Below, piece after piece: positions 49,925 to 57,208 of a stretch of 64,000 nt of DNA (its first letter is position 1; each line of letters begins with the position of its first letter). The position numbers and the translations under genes are program-made. Origin of the DNA: Prauserella_A oleivorans. Lineage in GTDB: Bacteria > Actinomycetota > Actinomycetes > Mycobacteriales > Pseudonocardiaceae. Below the pieces are notes generated by a model, which was not told the origin of the DNA, ran no database searches, and worked only from the letters and a program-made list of their open reading frames with translations. The stretch lies in the NCBI RefSeq assembly GCF_042685745.1, contig NZ_JBHUNT010000001.1, forward strand, positions 3,658,001-3,722,000, given 5' to 3'.

Positions 49925-51475
49925 ATGTCAGACCAGTTCGACTACGTCGTCGTGGGCGGCGGCAGCGCGGGCGCCGTCGTCGCGGCCCGGCTGTCGGAAG
50001 ACCCGGATGTCACCGTCTGCCTGCTGGAAGCCGGTCCGTCCGATGTGGGCGATCAGGCGATTCTCGAGCTCAAGCGGTGGATGGCGCTGCTGGAGTCCGG
50101 TTACGACTGGGATTATCTGATCGAGCCGCAGGAGAACGGAAACTCGTTCATGCGGCACGCGCGGGCCCGGGTGCTGGGCGGCTGTTCCTCGCACAACTCG
50201 TGCATCGCGTTCTGGGCTCCCGCCGAGGACCTTGACGAGTGGGAGTCGATGGGCGCCACCGGCTGGGGCGCCAAGGACATCTTTCCGCTGTACCAGCGTC
50301 TGGAGACCAACGACGGTCCGGGCGAGCATCACGGCCGTAGTGGTCCGGTGACCATTCGCAGTGTCCCGCCGAAGGATCCCTGCGGTGCCGCGCTGCTCGA
50401 GGCGTGCGCACAACAGGGCATCCCGACCACGGAGTTCAACTCGGGCCGGACGGTCGTGCACGGGGCCAACTGGTTCCAGATCAACGCCCGCGAGGACGGC
50501 ACCCGCTCGTCGTCGTCGGTGTCCTACTTGCACCCGATCATGGGCAAGCGGCCGAATCTGGAGATCCGCACGCAGGCCTGGGCGAAGAAGGTGACCTTCG
50601 ACGGCACCCGCGCGACCGGCGTGCAATACCTCGACGCCGACCTCATCCACACGCGGACGGTGACGGCGCGGCGCGAGGTCGTGCTGTCCACCGGGGCGAT
50701 CGACACGCCGAAGTTGCTGATGCTCTCCGGCATCGGACCCGCCGAGCACCTGCGTGAGGTCGGGGTCGAGGTGCTGGTCGACTCGCCCGGGGTCGGCTCC
50801 AGCCTCCAGGACCATCCGGAAGGCGTCATCAGCTGGGACGCGAAGCAGCCGATGGTCACCGACACGACACAGTGGTGGGAGATCGGCATCTTCACCACGA
50901 CCCGCGAAGGCCTCGACCGGCCGGACCTGATGTTCCACTACGGCTCGGTGCCGTTCGACATGCACACCGTGCGGCAGGGCTACCCGACGTCGGAGAACAG
51001 CTTCTGCCTGACGCCGAACGTCACCCGGGCCCGGTCGACCGGCACCGTCCGGTTGCGCAGCCGGGACTTCCGGGACAAGCCGAAGGTCGACCCCCGCTAC
51101 TTCACCGACCCGCACGACATGCGCGTGATGGTCGAGGGGATCAAGCTTGCCCGGGAGATCGTGGCGCGGCCCGCGATGCGGGAGTGGGCCGGTGCCGAGC
51201 TGTTCCCGGGGCCGGACGTGCGGACCGACGACGAGATCGCCGACTACATTCGCCGCACCCACAACACCGTGTACCACCCGGCGGCGTCGGTGCCCATGGG
51301 TGCCGCGGACGACCCGACCAAGCCGCTCGACGCGCGACTGCGGGTCAAGGGCGTGCACGGGTTGCGCGTCGCGGACGCCTCGGCGATGCCGTTCCTCGTG
51401 GCCGTCAACCCGAACATCACCACCATGGCGATCGGTGAGAAGTGCTCCGACATGCTCAAGGAGGACAACCGCTGA
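49925..51475 (+). CDS. betA: GMC oxidoreductase, choline dehydrogenase BetA-like
   Basis: The 516-residue flavoprotein has the FAD loop YVVVGGGSAGAVVAARLSED. The GMC signatures are ARVLGGCSSHNSCIAFWAPA and STGAIDTPKLLMLSGIGPAE. The catalytic His in NTVYHPAASVPMG and Asn in VNPNITTMAIGEK are present. It oxidises choline to betaine aldehyde; with BetB this completes glycine betaine synthesis, an osmoprotectant or carbon/nitrogen route. ATG at 49925 is preceded by AAAGGAGATG; a GTG at 49904 would add seven residues. It lies 42 bp after the permease. Confidence 0.91.
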   Translation: MSDQFDYVVVGGGSAGAVVAARLSEDPDVTVCLLEAGPSDVGDQAILELKRWMALLESGYDWDYLIEPQENGNSFMRHARARVLGGCSSHNSCIAFWAPAEDLDEWESMGATGWGAKDIFPLYQRLETNDGPGEHHGRSGPVTIRSVPPKDPCGAALLEACAQQGIPTTEFNSGRTVVHGANWFQINAREDGTRSSSSVSYLHPIMGKRPNLEIRTQAWAKKVTFDGTRATGVQYLDADLIHTRTVTARREVVLSTGAIDTPKLLMLSGIGPAEHLREVGVEVLVDSPGVGSSLQDHPEGVISWDAKQPMVTDTTQWWEIGIFTTTREGLDRPDLMFHYGSVPFDMHTVRQGYPTSENSFCLTPNVTRARSTGTVRLRSRDFRDKPKVDPRYFTDPHDMRVMVEGIKLAREIVARPAMREWAGAELFPGPDVRTDDEIADYIRRTHNTVYHPAASVPMGAADDPTKPLDARLRVKGVHGLRVADASAMPFLVAVNPNITTMAIGEKCSDMLKEDNR

Positions 51476-51529
51476 CGGTGCCGCCGGCGGGACCTCCGGA
51501 CGTCCGGGTGTGGTGCCGCGCGGCGCCGG

Positions 51530-51546
51530 GTACGTGAAGGACGTAC
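51530..51546. promoter_or_regulatory. Palindrome GTACGT-N5-ACGTAC between betA and DUF2267 gene
   Basis: GTACGT (51530-51535) and ACGTAC (51541-51546) are perfect inverted arms around GAAGG. The stem extends with CCGG/CCGG pairs on one register. It may terminate the betA transcript or act as an operator for the gene at 51575; the sequence alone does not decide. Confidence 0.4.
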
Positions 51547-51574
51547 CGGCACTCGATGCGACGTAGGAGGTGTC

Positions 51575-51976
51575 ATGAAGGAACACGACATCGTCGCCGC
51601 CGTACGCAAGACCGTGGGCCTGTCCGACCCCGCCGAGGCGGAACGCGCGACCCACGCCACGTTGTCGGTGCTCGGTCAACGACTCGCCGGCAACGAACCG
51701 CGCGACCTCGCCGGCCAGCTGCCTGCGGGTATCGCCGAGGCACTGCCTTCGACGGGAGGGGGCGAGCCGTTCGGGATCGAGGAGTTCTACCGCCGCGTCG
51801 CGCAGGCCGAGGGGCCTGACTGCACCCAGGACAGCGCGCGTGAGCACGCGCGTGCGGTCGTCGCGACGCTCAAGCAGGGCGTCAGCGAGGGCGAGTTCGA
51901 CGATCTCGCCTCGCAACTGCCGCAGGACTACCGGCAGGACCTGCTCTCGACCGCGCCCGTGAGCGAACAGCGCTGA
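51575..51976 (+). CDS. DUF2267 domain-containing protein
   Basis: A 133-residue protein with the repeated DUF2267 helical unit: VRKTVGLSDPAEAERATHAT, VLGQRLAGNEPRDLAGQLPA, then FYRRVAQAEGPDCTQDSARE and GVSEGEFDDLASQLPQDYRQ. The fold is a small helical bundle of unknown function found in many stress-associated loci. GTAGGAGGTGTCATG gives a strong ribosome site at 51574 and upstream. Transcribed away from betA after the palindrome. Confidence 0.9.
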   Translation: MKEHDIVAAVRKTVGLSDPAEAERATHATLSVLGQRLAGNEPRDLAGQLPAGIAEALPSTGGGEPFGIEEFYRRVAQAEGPDCTQDSAREHARAVVATLKQGVSEGEFDDLASQLPQDYRQDLLSTAPVSEQR

Positions 51977-51988
51977 CGGCCGGCGTTC

Positions 51989-52021
51989 GTGGCCGGCTCA
52001 CCCACCGGGTGGGCCGGCCAC
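51989..52021. terminator. Long hairpin between convergent DUF2267 and YbhB-like genes
   Basis: GTGGCCGGC-T-CACCC (51989-52003) pairs with GGGTG-G-GCCGGCCAC (52007-52021) around a three-base loop, fourteen pairs with one mismatch. It follows the DUF2267 stop by 12 bp. A bidirectional GC-type terminator is likely. Confidence 0.75.
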
Positions 52022-52136
52022 GTTGTGCTTGCCGGTCGTCAGCGCGCAACCACCGCGGAACCTCGACGAACAGCTTCTGAGCAGGCTGACTCCCGGACCG
52101 AGCCGGACCCGGAGACGGCACCGAGGACGGTGACTC

Positions 52137-52817
52137 TCAGCGGCCGAACCTGCCCACGAGGGTGCCGGTGTCGATCACGTGACCCTCCAGAGCCGCCCGC
52201 ACCGCGTCGGCGTGGACCGCGCCGCCGAGCTCCAGTGGCCGGTCGGTCGCGTACAGCCGGAAGAAGTAGCGGTGCGGCTCGTCCCCGACGGGCGGGTGCG
52301 GGCCGCCCCAGCCGACCTGCCCGAAGTCGTTCACGCCCGCGTTCGCCCCCTCCGGTGGCTCGCCCTCGGGCGCTCCGGTCGCGTCCGGCCTGATTCCGGT
52401 GAGAACCCAGTGCACGAACGTCCCGCCCGGCGCGTCCGGATCCTCGCACAGCAGCACGAGCTCCCGGGCGCCGTCGGGCACGTGGGTCCACTCGAGCGGA
52501 GGCGAGACGTTCTCGCGGCCCTTGGCGTAGCGGTCGGGAATGAACGCACCGTCGTTGAACGCCGGGCTGCGCAGCTCCACGCCGCTGGCCAAGGGCCGCG
52601 GCGGATCGGTGATCGACGGGTCGCCGCGGCTCGTTCCCCTTGTGCCGCGGGGTCCGGCGGCGCGGTCGGGATCACCGGCCGGCTGGGGCGGATTGTCCCG
52701 CTCCAGCTCCTCGTTCGCCGCGCGGTCGGCGCGCTGATCGGGCACGCCCTGGTCGTCGTACTCGGCGCGCTTGCGCGTGCGCTGGATGTCGTACTGATGG
52801 CTTCCCGGCTGCGGCAT
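52137..52817 (-). CDS. YbhB/YbcL family Raf-kinase-inhibitor-like (PEBP) protein
   Basis: A 226-residue protein whose last 160 residues are a PEBP domain. ELRSPAFNDGAFIPDRYAKG and NVSPPLEWTHVPDGARELVL come first, then CEDPDAPGGTFVHWVLTGIR (the DPDAP and H-W ligand pocket) and GWGGPHPPVGDEPHRYFFRL. The first 65 residues are a charged, Arg/Asp/Pro-rich extension with no signal peptide, unusual for this short family. Bacterial roles are unclear. ATG at 52817 follows AGGAGG. Confidence 0.9.
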   Translation of the reverse strand: MPQPGSHQYDIQRTRKRAEYDDQGVPDQRADRAANEELERDNPPQPAGDPDRAAGPRGTRGTSRGDPSITDPPRPLASGVELRSPAFNDGAFIPDRYAKGRENVSPPLEWTHVPDGARELVLLCEDPDAPGGTFVHWVLTGIRPDATGAPEGEPPEGANAGVNDFGQVGWGGPHPPVGDEPHRYFFRLYATDRPLELGGAVHADAVRAALEGHVIDTGTLVGRFGR

Positions 52818-52860
52818 CGTTCCTCCTGGGACGGATCGGTTTCAGCCGAGTGCCCGCAGC

Positions 52861-53142
52861 TCAACCCGGGTTGAAGTTCTGGTCGACCTGTTCCGACAGC
52901 GCGTCGAGGGCGGCTCCGGCCAGCTCGTCGGACGCCTCGCCCGCCACCTCGAGCGTGGCCGTGCTGCCGCCGGCCCCACGCGCCTCCACGTGCAGCTCGG
53001 CCCGGCCGCCCGGCCACTCGGCCGTGAGCCGCGGGGAGCTCAGGTGGAAGTCGACCTCGTCCGGGCGGGTGCCGAGGACGTCGGTCAGCCACGCGCTTGC
53101 CATCGCCTTGTCAGCGGCGGTGTTCAACACGATGTCGGGCAT
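52861..53142 (-). CDS. Small uncharacterised protein, possible polyhydroxyalkanoic/SRPBCC-like antiparallel fold
   Basis: A 93-residue protein beginning MPDIVLNTAADKAMASAWLT. It continues with VDFHLSSPRLTAEWPGGRAE, then ATLEVAGEASDELAGAALDA and LSEQVDQNFNPG. Alternating strands and a C-terminal helix suggest a small lipid- or ligand-binding fold, but I do not recognise a family with certainty. ATG at 53142 is chosen as the start of the patterned sequence; an upstream ATG at 53190 adds 16 unconvincing residues. It is downstream of the DUF3040 gene on the same strand. Confidence 0.65.
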   Translation of the reverse strand: MPDIVLNTAADKAMASAWLTDVLGTRPDEVDFHLSSPRLTAEWPGGRAELHVEARGAGGSTATLEVAGEASDELAGAALDALSEQVDQNFNPG

Positions 53143-53224
53143 GGCGTGGATGCCCCGGGTCGCTCTGCAGGCCCTCATGGCCGCAGACATACCCGCGTAC
53201 CCCAGGAGTCACACGGCCTCGGGG

Positions 53225-53554
53225 TCAGGCCGCGGCGGCCGTGCAGCGGGGGCAATGCTGCGCCGACGCCGGCACCAGGTGCTGGCAATCCGGGTGGAAG
53301 TAGCTCCGGGATGCTCGCCGCAGCGGTCCGACGGCGCCGAGCGCGAGCACGAGCAGACCGCAGAGGACCCAGCCCGCGACAAGCAGGCCCACGCCGACCA
53401 CGACAGCGCCCAGGATGCCGAGCGTCAGCAGGGTCGCCGGTGCGTCCTCCGGTGGCGACATCCGCCGCAGGGAGGTGTCCAGCCGGGGTTCGTCGGCACG
53501 CAATCCGTGTTCGAGCTCGGCCAGCGCCCGCTGTTCCTGTTCATTCAGTGGCAT
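53225..53554 (-). CDS. DUF3040 domain-containing membrane protein
   Basis: A 109-residue actinobacterial protein. MPLNEQEQRALAELEHGLRA is the DUF3040 hallmark (basic/acidic amphipathic start), followed by two hydrophobic helices (LLTLGILGAVVVGVGLLVAG and WVLCGLLVLALGAVG). An unusual C-terminal tail CQHLVPASAQHCPRC contains a possible zinc knuckle (C-x11-C-x2-C). The function is unknown. ATG at 53554. Confidence 0.88.
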   Translation of the reverse strand: MPLNEQEQRALAELEHGLRADEPRLDTSLRRMSPPEDAPATLLTLGILGAVVVGVGLLVAGWVLCGLLVLALGAVGPLRRASRSYFHPDCQHLVPASAQHCPRCTAAAA

Positions 53555-53824
53555 GGTCGCCCACCCGGGAATGGCGCGCTGAACTGAACAATGATTTCTC
53601 CTTTGGGGTCCACGGAGGCGGTGCAGGGGGATTCCTCCGTCTGCGCCATCGTGGTCACGTGCGCCTTGTCCTGCAATGACGGTGGTCACAAACACCGGAA
53701 TCGTGGGAAAACGGGAATTGCACGCCGACGCACCGAATACTGATCGATACTTTCCGCCAACATTCGCGGTGATTGCGGAATCGGATGAGCGGCGGCGTGG
53801 CGTGGGGTCTGGCAGGGTGGTCGG
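53555..53824. other. Intergenic stretch between DUF3040 and TMEM175-like genes
   Basis: Divergent region without a gene. The part 53665-53780 is AT-richer than the flanks (gggaaaacgggaattgcacg, tactgatcgatactttccg). TGATCGATACTTT near 53740 could be a promoter element for the plus-strand gene. No clear operator is seen. Confidence 0.35.
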
Positions 53825-54442
53825 ATGCGGGCGGACGAGGGAGTCACCGCGGCGGCGCAGCGGGAGCAGCAGTTCGTGGACGCCGTCATCGCGATCGCCA
53901 TCACGCTCCTGGCGCTGGGGCTGCCGCTTCCGGAGGGCGCGACGAACGACGATCTCCTGCGATCGGCGTGGGGCCACCGGCAGGATTATGCCGTTTTCGC
54001 GATCAGTTTCGTCGTGATCTATGTGCGCTGGGCGGGCCACCACCGAGTGTTCCGGCATGTGGTGGCCACCGACGGAGGGATGGGGCTGCTCACGGCCGCG
54101 TGGCTGTTCCTGGTCGTGCTGACGCCGTTCGCCACGGAGGTGCTCAGCGGTGACGGTGCGTTTGCCGTGCGGTTCGGGTTCTACGCCCTCGTCCAGGGCG
54201 CGATGAGCCTGGTGTTCGTGGTGATGATGCGGCAGGTGGTGCGGGCGGGACTCGCGCGGGACGGCACGCCGGCGGGTGTGTTCCGGCGCGCCGCAACCGG
54301 GTCGGCGGTGTCGGCCGTCGCTTTCGTGGGTTCCGTCCCGCTGTCGGTCGTCACGCCCTGGGCGTACGCGTGTTGGGCACTCGTGCCGGCACTCGGCGAG
54401 GTGGCCGCCCGGTTGCGCCGTCGAGTCCGGCCGGCGAGCTGA
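53825..54442 (+). CDS. TMEM175/DUF1211-type integral membrane protein (putative potassium channel)
   Basis: A 205-residue protein with six hydrophobic helices. REQQFVDAVIAIAITLLALG is the RxxxFxDAVxAIAxTLL signature of TMEM175 channels, whose TM1 lines the potassium pore. AISFVVIYVRWAGHHRVFRH matches the family's second helix with its His. Relatives conduct K+ weakly selectively. The usual FSD of the signature is FVD here, a mild deviation. ATG at 53825. Confidence 0.87.
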   Translation: MRADEGVTAAAQREQQFVDAVIAIAITLLALGLPLPEGATNDDLLRSAWGHRQDYAVFAISFVVIYVRWAGHHRVFRHVVATDGGMGLLTAAWLFLVVLTPFATEVLSGDGAFAVRFGFYALVQGAMSLVFVVMMRQVVRAGLARDGTPAGVFRRAATGSAVSAVAFVGSVPLSVVTPWAYACWALVPALGEVAARLRRRVRPAS

Positions 54443-54583
54443 ACGGGCGGAAGCCGGTGCTGCCGAGCAGCGTGACGCGACCCCGGACCGCTCCGGAGGC
54501 CGGCTCCCGGCCGCGGTGCCGGGCGGCTCCGGCACGGCTGGACCACGGGCGGGTACCTGGCCCTTGGCCCGCCCGATCGCCGG

Positions 54584-54802
54584 TCAGTGGCTCCGGTCGT
54601 CGGTGGACGGCTCGAACGTGCGGTTGGCGCTGTCGGCCAGCGTATCCCGGCGGGCCAGCACGTCGGCCAGGAGTTCGTCGAGGATGTCGACCGCGGCCTG
54701 GGGCCGTCCGGCACCCAGCTCGGCCAGCACCCGCCGGCCCCGCTCGCGCAACGTCTCCGGCCACTGTTCCCACGGGGAGGCCGTCGCGTCGTCGCCGGTC
54801 AT
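54584..54802 (-). CDS. Small uncharacterised acidic protein
   Basis: A 72-residue soluble, probably helical protein: MTGDDATASPWEQWPETLRE, GRRVLAELGAGRPQAAVDIL and then DELLADVLARRDTLADSANR. The ATG at 54802 is preceded by GGAACG (cgttcc read on the other strand) rather than a strong site. No family is recognised; codon use is normal for the genome. It is divergent from the gene at 54942. Confidence 0.6.
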   Translation of the reverse strand: MTGDDATASPWEQWPETLRERGRRVLAELGAGRPQAAVDILDELLADVLARRDTLADSANRTFEPSTDDRSH

Positions 54803-54941
54803 GATCGTTCCTTCCGTGCGGTTCACGTCCCTCCACGGGTTCCCCGAGCGGGGAACCGATGCACCGCCGCAGGCACGCCGACCGCGACTGCGCCCGCAGT
54901 CGCCGACGTTTCCCGGGAGCACGCGCGGGTAGGCGAGGGTC

Positions 54942-55271
54942 ATGAGCGAAGAGCTTCCGTTGCCGGACTACGACGACCTGCCGCTCGGCACGCTCCAACA
55001 TCGGGTGCGGGCGCTCGACGAGCCACAGTTGCGCCGGCTGATGTCCTACGAGCAGGAACACGCCAACCGAACGCCGGTGCTCGAGGTGATGCGTGCCCGT
55101 CTGGAGCAGCTCGCCGACGGTGCCACGCCGTCGCCCGGGAGCCAGGAGCGGACGCCGGAGGTCACCGAGCAGCGCCACGGTTCCGCTGCCGGGGACTCCA
55201 CCGCGGCCGAGCCCGGGACACCCTTGCGCCACGGCGTGGCGGAGCAGACACCCGGACGCGCGCGCCCGTGA
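54942..55271 (+). CDS. Small uncharacterised protein with conserved PDYDxLPLGxLQHRxRxLD motif
   Basis: A 109-residue protein: EELPLPDYDDLPLGTLQHRV, RALDEPQLRRLMSYEQEHAN and then RTPVLEVMRARLEQLADGA, followed by a low-complexity Gly/Thr/Pro tail. The first 60 residues match a widespread actinobacterial small helical domain of unknown function often encoded near stress genes. The gene starts with ATG at 54942. Confidence 0.78.
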   Translation: MSEELPLPDYDDLPLGTLQHRVRALDEPQLRRLMSYEQEHANRTPVLEVMRARLEQLADGATPSPGSQERTPEVTEQRHGSAAGDSTAAEPGTPLRHGVAEQTPGRARP

Positions 55272-55553
55272 CGCACGGAGCCGGGGACTGTCCCGGCGAC
55301 CGCGCCACGGCCCGCCGCAGCCCGAGCTCACGGGCGGACGACCCGCCTGCCGTGGTGCCGGCGGCCGCCCGAGCACGGAGGACCCCGGCCGAGGGAGTGG
55401 CGTGACGCTGCCGACCTCGGCCTGCCGCAACGGTCGGCTCGTCAGGGTACCGCCGACCACGCTTCGATCCAGGTCGCCGACCGGGCCACGTGCGGGCTGC
55501 CGCGTGCTCAGCTCCCGGACGCTGACCCCGACCCGCCGACGCGGGGCCGACGC
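55272..55553. other. Gene-free stretch with a hairpin between convergent genes
   Basis: GCCGGG (55280-55285) and CCCGGC (55292-55297) form a short hairpin 9 bp after the 54942-55271 stop and may terminate it. The remainder, up to the MarR stop at 55554, has no convincing reading frame. Confidence 0.4.
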
Positions 55554-56087
55554 CTAGAAACGCTTCTTCGCCTCGGTGGCCGCGGTGCTGGTGGCCAGCT
55601 TCTCGAGCAGTCCGATGAGAACCTCGCGCTCCTCGGCGGTCAGCGCGTTGGCCCAGGCCTGCTCGCGTTCGTTGTGTGCCTCGAAGGCGCTGGTGATGGC
55701 GTCGTGGCCGGCGTCGGTGAGGTGCAGCCGCACGGCCCGGCGGTCGTAGGCGGCCTGTTCCCGGGAGATCAGCCCGTCCCGCTCCAGCGTGTTCGCCAGA
55801 GCGGACACCGCGGCCCGGCTGTTGCCCGACAGCTCGGCGACCTGCTTCGCCTCGAGCGGCCCCGCCAGCCAGAGCACGAACAGCACGCGGAATCCACCCC
55901 AGCTCCATCCGCGTGGGCGGTGCACAGTGGACTCCCAGTCGTACACGAGCGCGCTGGCGAGCCGGTGCAGCATGATCCCGAGCCGCATGGCGATCGGGTC
56001 GACCCGCGGCAGTTCCGCGGTCGTCTTGGTGATCGCGTAGTCCACGAACGTCAGGTAATCGAGGTGTTCGGCCGGCTCGGCGCTCAT
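55554..56087 (-). CDS. MarR family transcriptional regulator
   Basis: The 177-residue protein has a winged helix typical of MarR: GAFR-like WSWGGFRVLFVLWLAGPLEA, the helix-turn-helix KQVAELSGNSRAAVSALANT and the wing LERDGLISREQAAYDRRAVR. The helix ALTAEEREVLIGLLEKLATS near the C-terminus serves dimerisation. It is divergent from the MBL/hydroxylase genes and probably represses them with an aromatic ligand as inducer. A palindrome covering the MBL ribosome site (56210-56237) is the likely operator. ATG at 56087. Confidence 0.92.
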   Translation of the reverse strand: MSAEPAEHLDYLTFVDYAITKTTAELPRVDPIAMRLGIMLHRLASALVYDWESTVHRPRGWSWGGFRVLFVLWLAGPLEAKQVAELSGNSRAAVSALANTLERDGLISREQAAYDRRAVRLHLTDAGHDAITSAFEAHNEREQAWANALTAEEREVLIGLLEKLATSTAATEAKKRF

Positions 56088-56209
56088 GCCTCGAATCTAA
56101 ACCGCGCCGCGCGGGGTGTCCGCCCGGGTGGTGGCGCGAGGTGCGCGCGGGCGAGTTTCGCCTCCGGGTCTTCCGTTCCTGCTGGGCCACGGCTACGCTC
56201 ACTCGTGAA

Positions 56210-56237
56210 CCAGATAGTCAAAGCTTTTATCACCTGG
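56210..56237. promoter_or_regulatory. 28-bp imperfect palindrome overlapping the MBL gene ribosome site (MarR operator candidate)
   Basis: CCAGATA at 56210 and TATCACCTGG ending at 56237 are arms around AAAGCTTT, with 20 of 28 positions symmetric. The right arm runs into CTGGAGG, the ribosome site of the GTG start at 56246. The 56213-56232 core is AT-rich for this genome. A MarR dimer bound here would block expression of 56246 onward. Confidence 0.6.
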
Positions 56238-56245
56238 AGGGCACC

Positions 56246-57208
56246 GTGGCCCAGAAGGCTTTCGCCTCGTCGGCCGACCTCGCCGAGAAGGAACAGACAC
56301 TGGAGGTCCTCGCCGACGGCGTCTACGCGTTGACCGCGGAGGGTGACCCGAACATCGGGGCCATCGAGGGGGAGGACTTCCTCGTCTGCTTCGAGGCGCT
56401 CGCCACCCCCGTCGCCGCCCGCGAGTGGCTGGCCAAGCTGGCCGAACACACCGACAAACCCGTGCGATACCTCGTTCTCTCGCACTACCACGCGGTGCGC
56501 GTGCTGGGTGCGTCGGCGTTCGACGCGGAGGTGATCGTGGCGCACGAGAACACGCGTGCGCTCGTCGCCGAGCGGGGAAAGGAGGACTGGGAGAGCGAGT
56601 TCGGCAGGATGCCGCGATTGGCCAAGGGGGCCGACTCGGTTCCCGGCCTGACGTGGCCCACGCTCACCTTCTCCGACCGGCTCACCATCGACCTGGGCGG
56701 CGACCGAGGTGATCTGGTCCTGCAGTACTGCGGCCGCGGCCACACGGAGGGTGACATCGTGGCGTGGCTGCCGCGGCAGCAAATCCTCTACGCCGGCGAC
56801 CTCGTCGAAGCCGAGGCCGCACTGTACACAGGAGACGCGTTCCATCGGGAATGGGCATCGTCCACACTGGACCGGGTCAAGGAGTTCGGCGCCGAGGTGC
56901 TGATCGGCGGTCGCGGCGGTGTGACCAAGGGCCGGGCGGCCGTGAACGCCGCGATCGAGCAGACGCGCGACTTCCTGCGCGTGATGATCCGGGAGGTCGG
57001 CGCCGTGCACGAGGCGGGAGGCACCCTCAAGGAGGCCTTCGAGCGCACGCACGCCGCGCTGGCGCCGAAGTACGGCCAGTGGCCGATCTTCGAACACTGC
57101 CTGCCGTTCGACGTCTCCCGCCTGTGGGACGAACTGTCGGGCGTGGAGCGTCCGGTGATCTGGACGGCACAACGCGATCGTGAGGTCTGGGACCAGCTGC
57201 AGGGGTGA
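56246..57208 (+). CDS. MBL-fold metallohydrolase-like protein with incomplete metal motif
   Basis: The 320-residue metallo-beta-lactamase-fold protein, VLADGVYALTAEGDPNIGAI at the start, keeps part of the metal site. The usual HxHxDH is LSHYHAVRVLG (two His kept, the Asp-His replaced by Val-Arg). GRGHTEGDIVAWLPRQQILY supplies the next His, and YAGDLVEAEAALYTGDAF the bridging Asp. So at most one full metal site remains. It overlaps the hydroxylase start by four bases (GTGA) and so is co-translated with it. It may hydrolyse or carry an intermediate of the aromatic pathway. GTG at 56246 has CTGGAGG at 56234-56240. Confidence 0.85.
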   Translation: MAQKAFASSADLAEKEQTLEVLADGVYALTAEGDPNIGAIEGEDFLVCFEALATPVAAREWLAKLAEHTDKPVRYLVLSHYHAVRVLGASAFDAEVIVAHENTRALVAERGKEDWESEFGRMPRLAKGADSVPGLTWPTLTFSDRLTIDLGGDRGDLVLQYCGRGHTEGDIVAWLPRQQILYAGDLVEAEAALYTGDAFHREWASSTLDRVKEFGAEVLIGGRGGVTKGRAAVNAAIEQTRDFLRVMIREVGAVHEAGGTLKEAFERTHAALAPKYGQWPIFEHCLPFDVSRLWDELSGVERPVIWTAQRDREVWDQLQG

